Source of the DNA: Ruminococcus albus AD2013
GTDB taxonomy: Bacteria > Bacillota > Clostridia > Oscillospirales > Ruminococcaceae
Length of the DNA stretch: 64,000 bases
Direction: 5' to 3'
Assembly: GCF_000526775.1 (NCBI RefSeq)
Contig: NZ_JAGS01000001.1
Location: forward strand, 1,054,001 to 1,118,000
Below the pieces are notes generated by a model that was not told where the DNA came from, did no database searches, and was given only the letters and a program-made list of their open reading frames with translations. Both the position numbers and the translations under genes were made by a program. This document shows positions 61,251 through 64,000 of the stretch, piece by piece (position 1 is the stretch's first letter; each line of letters opens with the position of its first letter).

Positions 61251-61316
61251 GTTGTACAAAAACGTACAACTTTTCTGCAATTTTACCTGATAGTGAAAGG
61301 TATGCGAGTGCATACC
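61251..61316. promoter_or_regulatory. Two perfect palindromes upstream of the DUF6291-like gene
   Basis: GTTGTAC-AAAAAC-GTACAAC (61251-61270) and GGTATGC-GAGT-GCATACC (61299-61316) are perfect inverted repeats with 7-bp arms. They sit in the 282-bp gap between the divergent adaptor and DUF6291-like genes and look like operators. I found no regulator next to them. Confidence 0.5.
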
Positions 61317-61340
61317 GCGATACTAAGGAGGTAATTAACT

Positions 61341-62126
61341 ATGAGCAGTATTAACAACAAAAGCAAAAGCTTCATGCTTTACAAGGAATGGGAAGAGATA
61401 TTCCTCGCACTGGAAAGCGATGCCGAGAGAGGCGAGCTTATCCGTGAGATATTCGCCTTTACAAGAACAGGTGAAGAGCCCGATCTGAAAGGCGCAATGA
61501 AGATCGCTTTCATGGTAATGTCAAATCAGCTTCGCCGTGATGCCGAGCGTTATAAAAAGGTATGCGACAGAAATCAGAAGAACATCGCAAAACGCTGGGA
61601 CAGCGAAGATGATACCAAAAAATACGAAAGTATACCAGAGGATACCAAAAATACCGATAAAGAAAAAGATGAAGAGAAAGATAAAGATACAGATAAAGAA
61701 AAGGGTGAAGACATACAGCATTCTGCAATGCAGAAGCAGTATCTTCCCGACCTCTCCCCCGCCCCCGAAAAACAGAAGTACGGAGAATTTGAAAATGTAT
61801 CTTTATCCCGTGAAGAATACGAACGTCTTGCAGACAGGTTCGGCAGAGATATGACCGACAGATGTATCGAAAGCATGGACGCTTACATCGAACAATCGGG
61901 CAAAGAATACCGAAGCTGTTATGCAAAGCTGAAAAACTGGATATCGGAAGAATCCGTAAAAACGGGAAATACTCCATCTTCAAAAGCTTCATCGGCTGAA
62001 AACGGCAAATTGACCGAGCAGGAACTCGCTGATTATGAATCCTATGCGAGAGCCCATTCAATGGAAGATTTTGCAAGGGAACTCAAAGAAAGATCAACAA
62101 TTCTTTTCGGTGCCGAACAGCAGTGA
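61341..62126 (+). CDS. DUF6291-like protein with repeat-derived linker
   Basis: A 261-residue protein. Residues about 1-90 (S-F-M-L-Y-K-E-W-E-E-I-F-L-A-L...R-G-E-L-I-R-E-I-F-A-F) match DUF6291, common in Firmicute phage and element-borne replication or regulatory genes. Then comes a low-complexity linker (DDTKKYESIPEDTK..., then DKEKDEEKDKDTDK) encoded partly by a 10-bp array (61610-61660), and a C-terminal part with Y-E-R-L-A-D-R-F-G and E-Q-S-G-K-E-Y-R-S-C-Y-A-K-L-K-N-W-I resembling DnaD/DnaT-type phage proteins. It may be an orphan phage-derived gene. The ribosome binding site AAGGAGG is upstream. Confidence 0.7.
   Translation: MSSINNKSKSFMLYKEWEEIFLALESDAERGELIREIFAFTRTGEEPDLKGAMKIAFMVMSNQLRRDAERYKKVCDRNQKNIAKRWDSEDDTKKYESIPEDTKNTDKEKDEEKDKDTDKEKGEDIQHSAMQKQYLPDLSPAPEKQKYGEFENVSLSREEYERLADRFGRDMTDRCIESMDAYIEQSGKEYRSCYAKLKNWISEESVKTGNTPSSKASSAENGKLTEQELADYESYARAHSMEDFARELKERSTILFGAEQQ
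61610..61660. repeat. Degenerate 10-bp tandem array inside a coding region (array 4)
   Basis: Five blocks: gataccaaaa, aatacgaaag, tataccagag, gataccaaaa, ataccgataa. They encode D-T-K-K-Y-E-S-I-P-E-D-T-K. The first 28 bases are nearly identical to those at 36587-36614. Confidence 0.8.
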
Positions 62127-62442
62127 AATATGCAAAAATGATAAAAATTTCACTAACGATACTATTATAACATTACGAAAAATATTCGTCAAGATAGCAA
62201 ACAAAATATGTACAAATTTCGACATTATGCACAAAACAAAAGTTAAGCGTAAAACAGGTTTTTTATAAATGAACTGTTGCAATAAAAACGCCTGTTTACG
62301 CAATTTGAGCTCATCAGCGCAAGGGTTGGAAATAACTGTAAGAATACCTTTGCAATGAATATTTTTCAGAATATTAAACGTAAATATAAACACGCCGTCT
62401 TTCGTTCATACAAGCGAAAGACGGCGGTAAAAGAAAGTAAAT
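62127..62442. other. Intergenic region with two inverted repeats
   Basis: This 316-bp A/T-rich gap holds two hairpin-type features. GCGTAAAACAGG (62247-62258) and CCTGTTTACGC (62291-62301) pair with one bulge. CGCCGTCTTTCG (62393-62404) / CGAAAGACGGCG (62415-62426) is a perfect 12-bp stem 17 bp past the permease stop, probably a minus-strand terminator though its T-run is weak. No gene is seen. Confidence 0.6.
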
Positions 62443-64000
62443 CTATTCTCTGTTTTTAAGCACCTCGGCGGGGGTTATCCGTTTCAGCTTACCTGTCAGC
62501 AAAGCAGTGCTGATAAAGTATACCGCAAGCACTGCGGCGTACAGTATCAGGTAAAGATATGGCGGAAAATCCAGCACCATTGAGCAGGCAACATTCGGTA
62601 TAAAACTCGGATAGATGCAGTCCATCAGGAATTTCGCCAGCGGTATGCATATCAGCCCGCCGACGGATACGATGAAAAGATTGCCGTTCAAGTACAGTCT
62701 GCGCACCTCTTTCGGGCGGTAGCCGAATATCTTCATAAGGGAGATACCAAAGGAACTGCGGTCTATCATCACGCCCATCATCAGGTACATCACTACGACA
62801 AATATCACCGTTCCCGCGATCAGCAGAGTGTATACCAGCGGCTTCATCTGCTCTGTGAATACGCCCGAACTCTTTTCGATATCAGCCGCGGTGGTGAAGC
62901 TGTATAGTCTGCCCGCATCGATATCAAGTTCATCTGCCGAATATACAGCGTTGAAGTAGTCTTCGTCCTCGCCGAAAAGTTCACGCATGGAGCCTATATC
63001 CATAAAGATCGTGAACCCCGGGGAATACTGCGCGATATCCGTCACGGTGAAAGTGTAGTCACGGTCAGCCGCCGCATCGGTGAAAGTCACCCTGTCGCCG
63101 ATATCATAGCCGAAACGCTGAACAAGGGAGTTGTTGATAACTGCCTTATTCACGCCCTTTTCAGGGTCAGCATCGAAGTACCTGCTATTCTCGTTCAGAC
63201 CGATCACCGTCACATCAAGGGTATGACCCGTGGAGTCAATGGAAAGTGTCTTGATGAAAGCGCTCTCTCCGCCTGCGGGGACTTCCTTTTCGGGATACTT
63301 ATAGAGATACATATAGCCGTACTGTGTATCGGCTACGTTGTCATGCTTTACTGCCTGACACATCACCACGCAGTCAAGACCCAGCATCACCACCATCAGG
63401 GAGACCAGCATACCGAGGATAACCGTCAACGCCGAACGCAGTTCACGCACCATCTGCCTTACACGGAACAGGGTCATAAAGTTTTTCGACCTGATATTGA
63501 ATCTGCGGTAGTTTGAAGCGCTCTGTTCGTTTTTGATGAGGGAAAGCGCAGTCCTCGAAAGTTTGCTGTTTATCACAAGTGCGTTGACGATCGCCGAGAT
63601 GATCGGTGGCAGTACAAGCCCGTACACAAGCAGATAGGGCGCATAGCAGATATCGTACCGGGGCAGTGAGAAATAGCCATAGCTTGTCTGTAACCGCATA
63701 CCGATGCCGATAGGTGAAAATCCAAGTGCTGTGCCGATAACTCCGCCGATGAATGCTATCAAAGTCGGAAGAGCTATGTAATGCCGCAGAAGGTCTTTTT
63801 TCTTAACACCCAGAGCGTACAGCGCACCGATGACAGGGGCTTCGCTCTCAACGCGGTGTACCACGAAAACAGATATCACGTAGCCGAAAAGGATAAGGAC
63901 GATAACTCCCGCCGCAAGACCCGCGTTCTTGTCCATTATCACATCGTCTGCCGCGGCTTCTATGCGCTCGTTATCGCCGCGTGAAACGAAGGAAACAAGG
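62443..64000 (-). CDS. FtsX-type ABC permease, C-terminal part (5' end outside window)
   Basis: The minus-strand frame is open from the right edge, so this is the C-terminal ~519 residues of a larger protein. It has two FtsX-type membrane blocks (about residues 25-155 and 360-510 of the visible part) with V-I-V-L-I-L-F-G-Y-V-I-S-V-F and a soluble segment between them carrying a MacB-PCD-like pattern (Y-S-P-G-F-T-I-F-M-D-I). This matches large two-block permeases of Firmicute ABC exporters. A GTG at 63942 and the upstream residues show no start here. Its ATPase is probably outside the window. Confidence 0.88.
   Translation of the reverse strand, partial: LVSFVSRGDNERIEAAADDVIMDKNAGLAAGVIVLILFGYVISVFVVHRVESEAPVIGALYALGVKKKDLLRHYIALPTLIAFIGGVIGTALGFSPIGIGMRLQTSYGYFSLPRYDICYAPYLLVYGLVLPPIISAIVNALVINSKLSRTALSLIKNEQSASNYRRFNIRSKNFMTLFRVRQMVRELRSALTVILGMLVSLMVVMLGLDCVVMCQAVKHDNVADTQYGYMYLYKYPEKEVPAGGESAFIKTLSIDSTGHTLDVTVIGLNENSRYFDADPEKGVNKAVINNSLVQRFGYDIGDRVTFTDAAADRDYTFTVTDIAQYSPGFTIFMDIGSMRELFGEDEDYFNAVYSADELDIDAGRLYSFTTAADIEKSSGVFTEQMKPLVYTLLIAGTVIFVVVMYLMMGVMIDRSSFGISLMKIFGYRPKEVRRLYLNGNLFIVSVGGLICIPLAKFLMDCIYPSFIPNVACSMVLDFPPYLYLILYAAVLAVYFISTALLTGKLKRITPAEVLKNRE

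Overview
The window looks like a chromosome segment of a low-to-mid G+C anaerobic Firmicute of the Ruminococcus/Oscillospiraceae type. Supporting this are a tryptophan T-box ahead of trpE, a complete spoIIIA sporulation operon, ThyX with no ThyA in view, ArgR beside recN, an Asp23-family gene next to nusB, near-consensus sigma-A promoters (TTGACA-17-TATAAT) and AGGAGG-type ribosome binding sites. The genus is an inference from gene content and style. I saw no tRNA, rRNA, CRISPR array, transposase or integrase gene.

Layout. 1-9.4 kb (+): arginine biosynthesis operon argC'-argJ-argB-argD-argF, interspersed with a GH3 lipoprotein with a degenerate active site, a TraX-like membrane protein, a GyrI-like protein, two YcxB-like membrane proteins and a GNAT acetyltransferase. 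9.4-15.9 kb (-): peptidase U32, MltG, 5-FTHF cyclo-ligase, DJ-1, DUF2156, thymidylate kinase and thyX. 15.9-25.8 kb (-): recN, argR, nadK, tlyA, dxs, ispA, xseB, xseA, a TsaD-like protein, nusB and an Asp23 protein, which is the usual clostridial housekeeping cluster for repair, regulation and isoprenoid synthesis. 26.0-30.8 kb (-): spoIIIAA-AH. 30.8-32.2 kb (-): AI-2E family transporter. 32.2-39.0 kb (+): trp promoter, T-box and trpE-trpGD-trpC-chorismate mutase-trpB-trpA; trpF is absent. 38.9-42.0 kb (-): a 50-residue small ORF, mnmA, cysteine desulfurase and rnhA. 42.1-47.2 kb (+): gltX, three small unknown genes and a MetRS-like gene. 47.2-49.2 kb: an SdpI/SdpR pair (-) and a ZIP transporter (+). 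49.2-54.9 kb (-): an intact GH3/NagZ, bioY with a BirA-type operator, a pseudokinase-like membrane protein, an unknown protein and mgtE with a long structured leader. 54.9-57.7 kb: two copies of a ~275-bp intergenic element flanking an FAD-dependent reductase gene. 57.6-61.1 kb (-): a MacAB-type ABC export system. 61.3-62.1 kb (+): a DUF6291-like gene. 62.4-64 kb (-): part of a large FtsX-type permease running off the right edge.

The most unusual signals are repeats that no gene explains. (1) Degenerate 10-bp tandem arrays built on GTATC/GATAC occur at four loci, two intergenic and two translated, and both translated arrays yield the same kind of peptide (D-T-K-x-Y-x-x-I-P). (2) The ~275-bp element at 55.1 and 57.3 kb has hairpins whose two copies differ by compensatory base-pair changes. 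(3) Heptamer arrays (AATTATG) sit on or just after stop codons. (4) The mgtE leader ends in a terminator but does not show the M-box landmarks I know. Further points of interest are the pseudo-active GH3 inside the arginine operon, the missing trpF, a MetRS-like protein without a normal KMSKS, and a degenerate membrane kinase.
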